Position numbers and translations under genes: made by a program. From NCBI RefSeq assembly GCF_002251855.1, contig NZ_NOXW01000022.1:62001-126000 (forward strand): a stretch of 64,000 nt of DNA, written 5' to 3'. Positions 27,354-36,124 of this stretch are shown here, in pieces (position 1 is the stretch's first letter; each line of letters opens with the position of its first letter). This DNA is from Rhodoferax sp. TH121. GTDB taxonomy: Bacteria > Pseudomonadota > Gammaproteobacteria > Burkholderiales > Burkholderiaceae_C. A model generated the notes under the pieces. The model saw only the letters and a list, made by a program, of their open reading frames with translations, ran no database searches and was not told the origin of the DNA.

Positions 27354-27707
27354 TCAGAGTGCACGCCCGTCGTGGTGGTGTACCGGAATGTTGTAAACAT
27401 CGACGCCTTCCAGGCAGCGGATGTTCACCGCCGCCATCGCCGCACCATCGGGCCCGACGCCTTCGCCAAACGGATGCATACCGCAGGTCGGGCAGAAGTG
27501 GTGCCGGATCACGTGTTTGTGGAAGGTGTAGCTGCGCATGGCCTCGGGTGGCGTCGTCAGCCGCAACTGTGCGCGCGGCACAAACCACATCAGCGTCCCC
27601 TTGCGCTGGCAAATGGAGCAGTTGCAATCGACGGCGCCAGTCAATTCACCGTCCACCTCAAACGCGATCTGCCCGCAGTGGCAGCTTCCCTGGTAGGTCT
27701 GGTTCAT
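27354..27707 (-). CDS. GFA/CENP-V family zinc protein (glutathione-dependent formaldehyde-activating type)
   Basis: The protein has 117 residues with the GFA zinc motifs: GSCHCGQIAFEV (8-19), CNCSICQRKG (28-37) and FCPTCGMHPF (71-80). These provide the structural and catalytic Cys sets. Family members include S-hydroxymethylglutathione synthase, but many have unknown substrates. ATG 27707 lies 11 bases after the VOC gene stop region, so both share a transcript. Confidence 0.9.
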   Translation of the reverse strand: MNQTYQGSCHCGQIAFEVDGELTGAVDCNCSICQRKGTLMWFVPRAQLRLTTPPEAMRSYTFHKHVIRHHFCPTCGMHPFGEGVGPDGAAMAAVNIRCLEGVDVYNIPVHHHDGRAL

Positions 27708-27718
27708 GGGGTTTCCTT

Positions 27719-28129
27719 TCAGGGCGCGATCACCATCCAGCCCACGCCAAAGCGGTCTTCCAGCATGCCAAAGGCCGGGGACCAAAAGGTGGGGCCCAGC
27801 GGCATGGTCACCTTGCCGCCGGGCAGCAGTGCGGCAAAACGCTGCGCCGCTTCGTCGGGGTTGGCCACACTCAGCGACAGGCAAAAGCCTTTGAAGCTGG
27901 GCTGCATATCGCTGTTGCCGTCCGACACCATCAGCGCCAGCTCGCCAATGCGCAGGTTGGCGTGCATCACCTTGTGCTCAAACCCCGCCGGAATGGCGCC
28001 AGGGGGTGGTGGGTCCGGGGCGTCGTTCATGCGCATCAGGAACGTCACCTCCGCACCCAGCGCCTCCTGGTAGAAGGCGATTGCATCGTCACAGCGGCCG
28101 TTAAAGAACAGGTATGGCTCGACTTTCAT
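27719..28129 (-). CDS. VOC-family protein, PhnB-like
   Basis: This 136-residue glyoxalase-fold protein begins MKVEPYLFFNGRCDDAIAFY, the PhnB/YjdN signature. KVMHANLRIGELALMVSD and FWSPAFGMLEDRFGVGWMV supply the second half. AGGAGGTCC directly upstream supports ATG 28129. It is divergent from a TetR gene across a short region with palindromes, so TetR control is likely. Function of PhnB-like proteins is unsettled. Confidence 0.88.
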   Translation of the reverse strand: MKVEPYLFFNGRCDDAIAFYQEALGAEVTFLMRMNDAPDPPPPGAIPAGFEHKVMHANLRIGELALMVSDGNSDMQPSFKGFCLSLSVANPDEAAQRFAALLPGGKVTMPLGPTFWSPAFGMLEDRFGVGWMVIAP

Positions 28130-28179
28130 GGGGACCTCCTTGGTGGACAGCAGGGCTATGGGTAGCGTGACGGCATCAC

Positions 28180-28228
28180 TTGTGTACACCGTCCACAAAA
28201 GAATAGCAAACATAATGGACGCTGTCCA
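28180..28228. promoter_or_regulatory. Candidate TetR operators between VOC and tetR genes
   Basis: TGGAC-GCT-GTCCA (28216-28228) is a perfect inverted repeat ending 12 bases before the TetR start. A GTGTACAC palindrome followed by CGTCCACA lies about 30 bases upstream and repeats the GTCCACA half-site. The arrangement fits a divergent autoregulated TetR locus. Confidence 0.6.
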
Positions 28229-28240
28229 CATTCGATTGCC

Positions 28241-28885
28241 ATGTCTGCCGCGTCCTCCCCTCCCGCCCGTCAAACCTACCGCCATGGCGACCTGCGCCGT
28301 GCCCTGCTCGAAGCCGGTATTGCGCTGGCCCGGGCGGGTGGTCCGGCCGCTGTCACGCTGCGCGAGGCCACCCGCCGCGTGGGGGTGGCACCCAACGCGG
28401 CCTACCGCCACTTTGCCAACCAGCAGGACCTGTTGCTGGGCGTGCGTGCCCATGCCTTGTCGGGGGTGGCGCGCGCCATGGAGGCCGCGCTGGCCACCCT
28501 GCCCCCGGGTCTGTTACCGGCCGACCATGCCCGCGCCAGCGTGCGCGCTGTCGGCACCGGTTATTTGCGCTACGCCAAGGCCGAGCCGGGCCTGTTTCGC
28601 ACCGCCTTTGCGCTGTCCGACAAACTTATTCAGGCCACGCCCGAGTGGCCCACTGCCGGCGACAGCGGCCGCAACCCGCACGAGCTGCTGTGTGATGCGC
28701 TGGACTTGCTGGTGCAAGCCGGTGCCATGCCCGCCGCCCGCCGCCCGGGGGCCGAGGTGCTGGCCTGGTCGGCCGTGCACGGCCTGGCCATGCTGGTGAT
28801 CGACGGCCCCTTGGCCACGCCCGTGGGCCCGCACTACGAGATGTTTGGCCAGCGCCTCCTCACCATGGTGGAGCAAGGTTTGTAG
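28241..28885 (+). CDS. TetR/AcrR-family transcriptional regulator
   Basis: This 214-residue protein has an N-terminal HTH: RHGDLRRALLEAGIALARAGG then VTLREATRRVGVAPNAAYRHF (first 20: VTLREATRRVGVAPNAAYRH), where the recognition helix precedes Y-RHF. The C-terminal ligand domain resembles WHG-type (TetR_C_33-like) regulators, with YLRYAKAEPGLFRTAF. The divergent VOC-GFA genes are the probable targets. Confidence 0.9.
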   Translation: MSAASSPPARQTYRHGDLRRALLEAGIALARAGGPAAVTLREATRRVGVAPNAAYRHFANQQDLLLGVRAHALSGVARAMEAALATLPPGLLPADHARASVRAVGTGYLRYAKAEPGLFRTAFALSDKLIQATPEWPTAGDSGRNPHELLCDALDLLVQAGAMPAARRPGAEVLAWSAVHGLAMLVIDGPLATPVGPHYEMFGQRLLTMVEQGL

Positions 28886-29023
28886 CCGCAGCTTTGCCCC
28901 CGATTCGACCCAAAAATGGAACAGTGAAAGCCAGGTGCGTGCTCTAGCAAAGTGCCCGGCCCACCCTTACCCTTGGTGCATCGGCTCGCAGTCGGCGGCC
29001 CCATCCGCATCAGGAGTTCCCGC

Positions 29024-29869
29024 ATGCCCACCCTCGCGCACACCCAGGCCCGTCCCATCGTTCACCGCACCCGTGGCAGCAGCCACGGCCCCATCACGCG
29101 CCTGGTCAGCCCCGGCGACCTGGGCCAGTTGCTCAAGCCCTTTATCTTTCTGGACCGTTTTGAGGTGGCCGCTGGCAGCCCGCCACCGCGTTTCGGCATG
29201 CACCCGCATTCGGGCATTGCCACGCTCACCTACCTGATCAGCGGCCAGACCCGCTACGAAGACACCACCGGTGAAGACGGCGCCCGCGGCGTGCTGCCCC
29301 AGGGTGGTGTGGAATGGATGATGGCCGGCGGGGGCGTGTGGCACACCGGCACGCTGGACAACAGCGCGCGCGTGCTCGGCTTCCAGCTCTGGGTGGCCAT
29401 GCCGCCCGAACTCGAATTGGCCGAGGCGCACAGCCTCTACCTGGACCCTGCGGATGTGCCGCAAGCAGGCCCGGCCCGCGTGCTGCTGGGCAGTTATCGC
29501 GGCCACACCAGCCCGATCCCCGCGCCCTCCAACATCAGCTACCTGGGCGTGCACCTCAAAGCCGGGGAGACCTGGCGTTTTGAGCCACCCGCTGGCCACA
29601 CGGTAGCCTGGGCTGCCGTGGGCGAAGGCGAACTCACGGTGCCCGCTGCGCTGCGCACCGGTGAGCTGGCCGTGTTTGAAGACGCCGGTGGCGCGATCGA
29701 ATTTGAGGCGCAGATCGACACCGCCTTCGTGCTCGGCTCGGGTGTGTTGCACCCGCACGATCTGTTCACCGGGCCGTACTCGGTGCACACCAGCGAGGCA
29801 GCGCTGCAGCGCGGTCAGACTGGCATCCGCGAACGCGCGCAACGGCTGCGCCAGCAGGGGCGCCTGTAA
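29024..29869 (+). CDS. Pirin-family bicupin protein
   Basis: This 281-residue bicupin has the pirin motif FGMHPHSGIATLTYLISG (about 52-69), where the His pair and a later H-x-G set bind iron. PQGGVEWMMAGGGVWHTG continues the N-terminal cupin. The YhhW pirin oxidises quercetin in vitro; physiological role is unclear. CAGGAG at about 29011 supports ATG 29024. It is independent of the TetR gene, with a 138-base gap holding no feature I recognise. Confidence 0.9.
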   Translation: MPTLAHTQARPIVHRTRGSSHGPITRLVSPGDLGQLLKPFIFLDRFEVAAGSPPPRFGMHPHSGIATLTYLISGQTRYEDTTGEDGARGVLPQGGVEWMMAGGGVWHTGTLDNSARVLGFQLWVAMPPELELAEAHSLYLDPADVPQAGPARVLLGSYRGHTSPIPAPSNISYLGVHLKAGETWRFEPPAGHTVAWAAVGEGELTVPAALRTGELAVFEDAGGAIEFEAQIDTAFVLGSGVLHPHDLFTGPYSVHTSEAALQRGQTGIRERAQRLRQQGRL

Positions 29870-29942
29870 AACCGGTGGGTGCAGGCGCGGGAGAGGGTGC
29901 TGTGTAAAAATACAGTATTTATAGCCTGCCCTTGCCTCCCCC

Positions 29943-30593
29943 GTGGACCTGTTTGACGACCTGCCCCTGGCCAGCGAAGACCTGCGCACCCCTATCGCGC
30001 CGGGCGCGGTGCTGCTGCGCGGCCTGGGCCGGGCGGACGACGTCGCCATGCTGGCCGCCGCAGAGGCCGTGATCGCCCAGGCACCGCTGCGCCACATGCA
30101 AACGCCGGGTGGCCACACCATGTCCATCCAGACCAGCCGCTGCGGCAGCATGGGCTGGGTGTCCGAGCCCGGCGGCTACCGCTACGCCGCCAGCAACCCG
30201 CAGACCCGCCAGCCCTGGCCCGCGATTCCCCCGGGCCTGGTGGACTTTGCGGTGCGCGCTGCGGCCGAGGCCGGCTACCCCGGCTTTGTGCCCGACTCGT
30301 GCCTCATCAACCAGTACCTGCCCGGCAACAAACTCGGCCTGCACCAGGACCGCGACGAGCGCGACCTGCGCGCCCCCGTGGTATCGCTCTCGCTGGGCTT
30401 GCCCGCCACCTTTTTGTTCGGCGGCCTGCAGCGCACCGGCAAAACCCAACGCTATCGCCTGGCCCACGGCGACGTGGTGGTGTGGGGCGGCCCCTCGCGC
30501 CTGGCCTTCCATGGCGTGCTGCCCGTGGCCGATGGCCACCACCCGCTGCTGGGCCGGCGGCGCATCAACCTCACGTTCCGCAAGGTCGGCTAA
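29943..30593 (+). CDS. alkB: AlkB-type alpha-ketoglutarate-dependent DNA repair dioxygenase
   Basis: The enzyme removes 1-methyladenine and 3-methylcytosine lesions by oxidative demethylation. Iron ligands are H134-x-D136 (LHQDRD) and H190 (FHGVLP), with 2-oxoglutarate-binding Arg in RRRINLTFR (206-213). The NQYLPG motif and length (216) match E. coli AlkB. The start is GTG 29943; no ATG fits the N-terminal homology. It converges on tapT with a 60-bp repeat in between. Confidence 0.94.
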   Translation: MDLFDDLPLASEDLRTPIAPGAVLLRGLGRADDVAMLAAAEAVIAQAPLRHMQTPGGHTMSIQTSRCGSMGWVSEPGGYRYAASNPQTRQPWPAIPPGLVDFAVRAAAEAGYPGFVPDSCLINQYLPGNKLGLHQDRDERDLRAPVVSLSLGLPATFLFGGLQRTGKTQRYRLAHGDVVVWGGPSRLAFHGVLPVADGHHPLLGRRRINLTFRKVG

Positions 30594-30610
30594 GCCCCCG
30601 GTTTTGAAGC

Positions 30611-30670
30611 CAAATCGGCCTCTAGCCCCCGTGGAATCTGCGCAAGCAGCTCCTAAAACAGGAGCGCATC
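30611..30670 (+). repeat. 60-bp dispersed repeat between alkB and tapT
   Basis: CAAATCGGCCTCTAGCCCCC and TGCGCAAGCAGCTCCTAAAA are near consensus; TTTTGAAGC precedes it. The 3' part folds as a 6-bp hairpin GCTCCT-AAAAC-AGGAGC. On the minus strand its bases 30653-30655 are the TAG stop of tapT. Confidence 0.88.
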
Positions 30671-31432
30671 GGGCGTCTGCGGCTTGGGTGCATCCGACCC
30701 GGCCAGGGCCTGCAGCCGCGTGTGCGCCTCGCTGTCCCACAGCGGGGGCAGTTGGTTCTTGGCGCGCAGGTAGTGCAGGCTGAACACATCGAGCCACGCC
30801 TCCAGCGCCTGCGCGGCCCGGGTCTCACCGGCCAGCTCCAGGCACAGCGCGCCCACTTCGCTGGTGCAAAAGTGGTCGTCGCGGCGGCTGCGGCGCAGGC
30901 GGTAGCGCGAGATCTGCTCGGGCTGCAGGCTCAGCACCGGAAAGCGGTCCAGGTACGGGCTCTTGCGGAACATCTTGCGCGCCTCGGGCCAGGTGGCGTC
31001 CAGCAGCACAAACAAGGGCTTCTTGCCCGGCGTGCCTTCTTCCGGCGGTAGCAGCGTGTTCACCACCCGGCCGGGCGTCACAAACTCGCCCGGAAACACC
31101 ACATACGGTTGCCACTGCGGGTCTGCCAGCAACTCCAGCAAGCCCGGGTCTACCTCGGTACGTGCCCAGCCAAAGGCCCAGGTGTCGGCCACCACATCGG
31201 CAATCAGCCAGCCCGTGTTACTCGGCTTGAGCGGCTCGATGTCGGCCATCAGCAGGCACACCCCGGCCTGCGTGGGCAGGTCCGGGCGCAGCGCACAAAT
31301 GCAGTGGCTGGGGTTGATGCGGCAGTGGGGGCAGCGCTCCCCCTTCATGCCACCGCGCGCAAGAAAAGGCTTGGCGCTGCGTGCCAAGCGGGCAGCGCGC
31401 AGGCGGGAAACGGCGTGGGGTGTGGTCAACAA
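30653..31432 (-). CDS. tapT: tRNA-uridine aminocarboxypropyltransferase (DTW domain)
   Basis: This enzyme transfers the 3-amino-3-carboxypropyl group of AdoMet to uridine 47 of tRNAs (acp3U). The DTW motif is LDATWPEARKM (about 142-152). The N-terminal CPHCRINPSHCIC ribbon (34-46) binds zinc. Its ATG at 31432 overlaps the end of the HipA-like gene by 7 bases, so the two are coupled. The last codons and TAG lie inside a 60-bp repeat, so the C-terminus (ALLF) was probably defined by that element. Confidence 0.92.
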   Translation of the reverse strand: MLTTPHAVSRLRAARLARSAKPFLARGGMKGERCPHCRINPSHCICALRPDLPTQAGVCLLMADIEPLKPSNTGWLIADVVADTWAFGWARTEVDPGLLELLADPQWQPYVVFPGEFVTPGRVVNTLLPPEEGTPGKKPLFVLLDATWPEARKMFRKSPYLDRFPVLSLQPEQISRYRLRRSRRDDHFCTSEVGALCLELAGETRAAQALEAWLDVFSLHYLRAKNQLPPLWDSEAHTRLQALAGSDAPKPQTPDALLF

Positions 31433-32685
31433 AATTGCTTTCTTTGCAGGCGCAGTGCGTCGCGGTCTATGCTGGCGCGCAGCAGCTCCATGTCTGCGGC
31501 GCAGACGCCGTGGTTTTCAAAGTGGCGGGCCCAGCCGTCCACCAGGCGCGCTACCTCGCTCACCAGTGCATGGGCGCGCTCGGCCGACAGGCCAAACTCG
31601 CGCCGCTCGGTCAGCGCGTTGTCCAGTGTGGACTCGGCGCCCCGCGTGCCCACCTGCAAGGCCTGGTAGCCCAGGTTTTGCAGGCTGGGCACCACGTCAT
31701 AGGCGGGCGAGAGGTCGTAGTACCCATCCAGCCCCAGACGCAGGCAGTGGTTGCGCTCATGGTCGTCGGTGTTGTCCATCAAGATGTTGAACACCATGCG
31801 CCTGAACAGCTCCTCACGCAGGGCGGTCTGCCGATCCGGGTGGCTAAGGCGTAGCAACACGGTGGCCAGCGCACTGTAGCCCAGGGGCAGGCGCGCAGCG
31901 CGCAGCGCGGTATGGGCCGATTGGCAATGCAGCCGCAGCCCGTCCTGCCGGTCAAAGCGCTGAATGGTGAGCGCGTGGCGCGCCTTGCCATGGCGCGGTG
32001 CAAGCGGCAACAAGCCCGTGGTCGCCACGCGAATGCCCGCCGCAGCGGCCAGTGTCATGGTGGCGTGTTCGATACAGGGCGTGTCCACCGGATCGTCCCA
32101 CTCACTGAACTTCACCACGCAGGGGCCGTCGGGTGTTTGCAGCAGCGCCTTGGGCCGCGCGCCTCCCAGGGTGACGCCGGGCTGCACCAGGCGCTGCATC
32201 ATCGGTGTGATGGGCGCTTGCTGCTGCACGTCCTCCACCGCCTGGGCCAGCTGCGCCAGGTCGCCCAACTGCGGGTAGGGGCCGATGCGGCGAGGAATGT
32301 ATTGCGCTGCCGACACGGATATCCCCAGCGCCCCAAAGCGGTCATCCCCCGCAAACAACAGCATCTCCAGCACCGAGAGCCGGGCGGGCCGGTCAATGTG
32401 GCGAATGATGCGTTCCCCCCAGCGGTCAGGCCGGGCGTCGTCCAGCGCGCCGGGCACGCTGCTGCGTTCGCCCACACTGAAATCCTGGCCCTGCACCAGT
32501 GGCAAGTCTTCGCTCAGCGGGAAGTTCCACCAGGATGGCGCGTAGCTGAACACCGAACAGTCCGGCACGAGGGGCGAGAGCCGTAGCGTGCCCACCAGCA
32601 CGGGGTTGGCCGGATTGACCAGTGCCCAGACGTAGAGCGGGTCTTGCGGCTGGTAGCTGCCGGGATGAATGGTGGTCACGCTCAT
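31426..32685 (-). CDS. hipA: HipA-family serine/threonine kinase (toxin-like)
   Basis: In HipBA systems this kinase phosphorylates tRNA synthetases and induces growth arrest. The 419-residue protein has GGARPKALL (Gly-rich/ATP loop), the catalytic loop NILMDNTDDHERNHCL (Asp of DDHERN as base) and YDLSPAYDVVPS with the metal-binding Asp. ATG 32685 is chosen because it follows the XRE stop by 8 bases; an upstream in-frame ATG lies within that gene. An antitoxin-like XRE protein precedes it. Whether the pair is an active toxin-antitoxin system is not shown here. Confidence 0.9.
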   Translation of the reverse strand: MSVTTIHPGSYQPQDPLYVWALVNPANPVLVGTLRLSPLVPDCSVFSYAPSWWNFPLSEDLPLVQGQDFSVGERSSVPGALDDARPDRWGERIIRHIDRPARLSVLEMLLFAGDDRFGALGISVSAAQYIPRRIGPYPQLGDLAQLAQAVEDVQQQAPITPMMQRLVQPGVTLGGARPKALLQTPDGPCVVKFSEWDDPVDTPCIEHATMTLAAAAGIRVATTGLLPLAPRHGKARHALTIQRFDRQDGLRLHCQSAHTALRAARLPLGYSALATVLLRLSHPDRQTALREELFRRMVFNILMDNTDDHERNHCLRLGLDGYYDLSPAYDVVPSLQNLGYQALQVGTRGAESTLDNALTERREFGLSAERAHALVSEVARLVDGWARHFENHGVCAADMELLRASIDRDALRLQRKQFC

Positions 32686-32695
32686 GCGATCGCGC

Positions 32696-33133
32696 TCATG
32701 CAGCAGGCGTGCGACCAGGGGGCGCAATCAAGGCGGCAAGCCCGGCGGCCACCTGCGCGCGCCCTTCTTCAGCCATCCGTGGCGGGTGTGTGGCAGGGCT
32801 CGTGGCGTAGGTGTGGGGCACGGTGTGTTGGGGCTGCACCCGCAGAATTTCGCGCTCCAGCGCCGCATGGTCTTGCTGCGGCGCAATCAGATCCGCCAGC
32901 GTGGCCGAGGGGTTGATCAGCCACATGCACATCACATACGAGGCCATGGCCACCGAGGGGTCCCCGCGCTCGATGCGCGCCATGGTGGGCTGCGAGACCC
33001 CCAGCCGCTTGGCCCACTGCGCCTGCGTCTCCTTGCGCCGTTTGCGCGCAATGACGATGTTCTGCGCCAGCAGGGCAATCTGCTGCACGACGGCTTGCGG
33101 ATAGTCAGAAGGTTTGGTGGTTTGCACGGGCAT
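32696..33133 (-). CDS. hipB: XRE-family HTH regulator, HipB-like antitoxin
   Basis: The 145-residue protein has a Cro/CI-type HTH: TQAQWAKRLGVSQPTMARIE (about 36-55). The Ala/Pro-rich C-terminal tail (about 95-145) is longer than E. coli HipB and is likely disordered. ATG 33133 overlaps the first arm of an inverted repeat (33132-33141), so it probably represses its own operon by binding there. Confidence 0.85.
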   Translation of the reverse strand: MPVQTTKPSDYPQAVVQQIALLAQNIVIARKRRKETQAQWAKRLGVSQPTMARIERGDPSVAMASYVMCMWLINPSATLADLIAPQQDHAALEREILRVQPQHTVPHTYATSPATHPPRMAEEGRAQVAAGLAALIAPPGRTPAA

Positions 33134-33237
33134 TCATAGATGTTATCAAGAATGCCTGAAAATATAAATCTATAAATTTTGTCAGAATGAAAACTTATAG
33201 AAATTGGATATTTTGTAAAAACTAAATATCTATGAAT
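33132..33237. promoter_or_regulatory. A+T-rich hipBA promoter with nested inverted repeats
   Basis: ATTCATAGAT (33132-33141) and ATCTATGAAT (33228-33237) form a perfect 10-bp inverted repeat. Inside it TCTATAAATTTT and AAAACTTATAGA form a second pair with one mismatch. All arms share a TCTAT/ATAGA core, as expected of a multi-site HipB operator with looping. Base composition drops sharply here. Confidence 0.65.
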
Positions 33238-33304
33238 ACTTGGCCACCCACCAAGCCGGGCCACGCCCTGCGGGCGCAGCGTTTGCCGAATGGGGTAGCG
33301 CAGT

Positions 33305-35500
33305 TCACGGTTGGGCGTTCAGGGTCGCCAGGAACTCCAGGTCCTTCCAGTACTTTTCAAAGTCCGTGTCGGTCAGGAACTGGCTGGCGGGCTTGCCCAG
33401 GCGGCGGGCGGCGCTGGCGCTTTGCAGCATCTTGGGCGTGTCGCCGCTCACCGCGTAGTAGCAGGCCAGGTTGTACATGAGCGTGCCGTTGGTCTGCTTG
33501 GCGGGGTCGAAGCTGGGGCCAATCAGCGTGCGCATCACGCCGTCTACCAAATCGCGGTTGGGCGCGGAGTGGATGGCAAAGGCCAGCGTCTGGCTGGCAA
33601 TCACCCCCTGGTTGTAGGCCAGGCTGCTGTCGCCTGTCCACCGGCTGGTGTGCGGGTGCACCTGCGCCAGATAGTGCCGCACCAGCGTGGCTGACGCATC
33701 CAACTTGCCGCCCACGTTAAAGCGGTTCAGCAGGTCCGCCACCACGGCCGTCACGCCCGGTGCCAGCGCCTGCGCATGTTGCGGGTGCTGTGCCAGCGTG
33801 GCAGCTTGGGCCAGCAGCGGTTGCAGTTGCTTGGCCGGATCGCGCTGCGCTTTCTCGGCTTGGTCTTGCAGGCTTTGCAGCAGCGGCAAGTGAGCAGGCG
33901 GCACGTAGGGTTCGTTGCTGCGCGCGGGCTTGGGTGTTGGGGGCGTAGGGGGCGCCACGGTATAGGCCACGCGGGTTTGGCCCAAGGGCGTTGGCATGGC
34001 CTGGCCCGCGCGGGCCTGCGCCAGCACGGTTTGGGTGGTGCCGCTGCGCAGCAGCACCTGCACGTCCTGTGCAGGGCTGTGCAGCGTGGGCACTTGCACC
34101 ACTAGCTCCAGCGGGGTCTTGGCGGCAGGCAGGCGTTCAAACGCCGCCTTCATCTCGGCCGGGTCCAGCGTGATGCGCAGCACGGCCAGTGGCTCACTGT
34201 CGTCGGCCGCAGGCGCGCGCCATTGCACCGTCAGGGCCTGGGGCAGCTGGCGCAGCGCAGGCCACAGCGCATCCACCGGCACCACGGTTGGCATGTCGGG
34301 CGTGCGCTTGCGCTCGGCCGGGCTGCGCAGCCACACATGGGTGGGCGCTGCGTTGGCAAACTCCACCGTGCCGCTCACCGCAACACGGCCCGTGGCCGGG
34401 CCCGCAAACACGGGGCGCCATGCAGGCACAGCCTGGCCCTGCGCACCGGCCGGCACGCCGGTGCCGCGCGGCCGCACCACATACAGGCCAATGTCTTTCT
34501 CGTAGAACTTGAGTAACTCTTCTGTCTCCTTGTGCACGCTGAACCAAGGGCTGGCCCCCGGCATCTGCCGCGCGGGCTCCCACCAGCGCAAATGGGACCA
34601 AGAGTATTCGTCCCCCTGCTCATGCGGAGCAAACATCTTGAATTGCACCACCTCATCACCCACCCTAAGCCGCGTCAGCGCATCGCCGACCCAATAGCGC
34701 TGGGGTAGCGATCCAGACAGACCGAATATGGCCCTCAACGGGGCGTCCACCGCAAAGCCATAGACCTGTCCAGTCAATCCCCCTTCAAGGTGGTACTTGT
34801 GCCGCTCAAAACCGGCCACCTCCACGCGGCGAGGGCTGCGCTCGCCGTTGCCCGTTTTCGCAAAGCTCTCGGGCTCCACCTCGCTCCACGCGCGCGGTGC
34901 CTTGTCCAGTCCGTCAAAACAGGTGGCATCCCAACGCAGTGCTTCGGCCGAGTGGGTGCGTTGCTTGCACCAGGTGTCCACCGCCTCGCGGTGGCGCGCC
35001 AGGTCCATCTTCCAGGCCCGGCCTGCCGTCCACAGGTAGGCCCAGGCGGCGTTGTCATCCTTGCCAAACTCCACCACCTCCGCCTTCTGCAGCGCCGCCA
35101 GCACCTCGGCGCGGCTCAGCGTGTTGCCGTCTACCGCAGGGCCATAGGTCTTGGGCCGCGCCTGGCCGGTAAACACCCAGTCGATGTAGTGCGAGGGCGT
35201 GAACGCCATGCCCGAGGTGAACAGGTTCTCCGGCTCACGCAGCGTGTCCAGCAACTCACCCTGCGGGCTGAACTTCCACAAATACCCGCCCGCCGCAGCC
35301 ACCAGCTGCTGCGTGCGCGGCACCACAAACATGCCGTCCACCTGCCCGTGCAACACCTTGCGCACCTCCAGCTTGGCCGATGCGGCCCGGTTCTCGCGCA
35401 GGTGCGGGTAGTCGGTGGGCTGCTTGCCGTGGATCAGGGTGGACAACACAGACAACATCACACCAGCGCCAAGGCGGCGCAACAACAACTGGGTTTGCAT
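33305..35500 (-). CDS. Exported protein of unknown function, 731 aa
   Basis: The N-terminus (MQTQLLLRRLGAGVMLSVLS) looks like a signal peptide. A region of about residues 30-110 resembles beta-propeller-like repeats (GYLWKFSPQGELLDTL). The middle is beta-rich, with Pro-rich linker PPTPPTPKPARSNEP near 550. The C-terminal 180 residues are helical and end in a TPR-like YNLACYYAVSGDTPKMLQSA segment. ATG 35500 is chosen by the signal; the frame continues upstream through a repeat without start support. No family recognised. It lies downstream of a VOC gene on the same strand. Confidence 0.7.
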   Translation of the reverse strand: MQTQLLLRRLGAGVMLSVLSTLIHGKQPTDYPHLRENRAASAKLEVRKVLHGQVDGMFVVPRTQQLVAAAGGYLWKFSPQGELLDTLREPENLFTSGMAFTPSHYIDWVFTGQARPKTYGPAVDGNTLSRAEVLAALQKAEVVEFGKDDNAAWAYLWTAGRAWKMDLARHREAVDTWCKQRTHSAEALRWDATCFDGLDKAPRAWSEVEPESFAKTGNGERSPRRVEVAGFERHKYHLEGGLTGQVYGFAVDAPLRAIFGLSGSLPQRYWVGDALTRLRVGDEVVQFKMFAPHEQGDEYSWSHLRWWEPARQMPGASPWFSVHKETEELLKFYEKDIGLYVVRPRGTGVPAGAQGQAVPAWRPVFAGPATGRVAVSGTVEFANAAPTHVWLRSPAERKRTPDMPTVVPVDALWPALRQLPQALTVQWRAPAADDSEPLAVLRITLDPAEMKAAFERLPAAKTPLELVVQVPTLHSPAQDVQVLLRSGTTQTVLAQARAGQAMPTPLGQTRVAYTVAPPTPPTPKPARSNEPYVPPAHLPLLQSLQDQAEKAQRDPAKQLQPLLAQAATLAQHPQHAQALAPGVTAVVADLLNRFNVGGKLDASATLVRHYLAQVHPHTSRWTGDSSLAYNQGVIASQTLAFAIHSAPNRDLVDGVMRTLIGPSFDPAKQTNGTLMYNLACYYAVSGDTPKMLQSASAARRLGKPASQFLTDTDFEKYWKDLEFLATLNAQP

Positions 35501-35544
35501 GGCAGGGACATTTCGGGGGAAGCTGAGCAGGGCGATTCTTGAGC

Positions 35545-35604
35545 CAAATTGGCCGCTAACGCTTGTGCTTATTGCGCAAGCAGCTACCAAAAATATAGCG
35601 TCAA
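35545..35604 (+). repeat. 60-bp dispersed repeat between VOC and 731-aa genes
   Basis: CAAATTGGCCGCTAACGCTT and TTGCGCAAGCAGCTACCAAA align ungapped, ending ATAGCG. Its last bases (complement of 35601-35603) are the TGA stop of the minus-strand VOC gene. Confidence 0.85.
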
Positions 35605-35996
35605 ACTTTGGGTGGGCGGTACAGGGCGCAGAGCTTGTTGCCGTCCGGGTCGCGCAGGTAGGCCAGGTAGAGCTTGCCCACCGAGCCTTCGCGCCAGCCA
35701 GGAGGGTCTTCGCAGGTGGTGCCACCATTGGCAATGCCTGCGGCATGGAACGCATCCGCCTGCTCGGGCGACGCCATGTTGAACCCCACCGTACTGCCGT
35801 TGCCGCTGGTGGCAGGCTCGCCGTTCAGTGGCTGGGTAATGCCAAAGCTGCCAGTGGCTGTGCGGTAGAAGTAGCGGTCCACCACACCATTGTTGTTGTG
35901 GATGCCGGGCTTGATGCCCAGCGCACCCAAGGTCGCGTCATAAAACTTCTTCGACGCTTCCAGATCATTCACACCCAAGATTACGTGGCTAAACAT
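35601..35996 (-). CDS. VOC-family (glyoxalase/bleomycin-resistance fold) protein
   Basis: This 131-residue protein begins MFSHVILGVNDLEASKKFYD, a typical VOC first module. The second module ends YLAYLRDPDGNKLCALYRPP, with the metal-type Glu position replaced, so metal binding is uncertain. AAGGAGACAACC upstream supports ATG 35996. The stop lies within a 60-bp repeat. It is divergent from the dienelactone hydrolase gene. Confidence 0.88.
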   Translation of the reverse strand: MFSHVILGVNDLEASKKFYDATLGALGIKPGIHNNNGVVDRYFYRTATGSFGITQPLNGEPATSGNGSTVGFNMASPEQADAFHAAGIANGGTTCEDPPGWREGSVGKLYLAYLRDPDGNKLCALYRPPKV

Positions 35997-36124
35997 GGTT
36001 GTCTCCTTGTAGAAATCGAAGCGCATCGTAAGCCATGCCCCGCGCGCCCCAATGCCCCCACAAGCCCGGCGCCCACGCCGTGTGCCCACAATACCGCGCA
36101 ACACCAACCACTGAGGAGCCCACC

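Noticed and set aside
29900-29935. Possible further 60-bp repeat before alkB
   Set aside because: Only TATTTATAGCC resembles the 3' end of the element; the GCGCAAGCAGCT core is missing.
35501-35755. N-terminal extension of the 731-aa protein through the repeat at 35545
   Set aside because: The extension is translated repeat and antisense VOC sequence with no start support; the signal peptide at 35500 gives a natural start.
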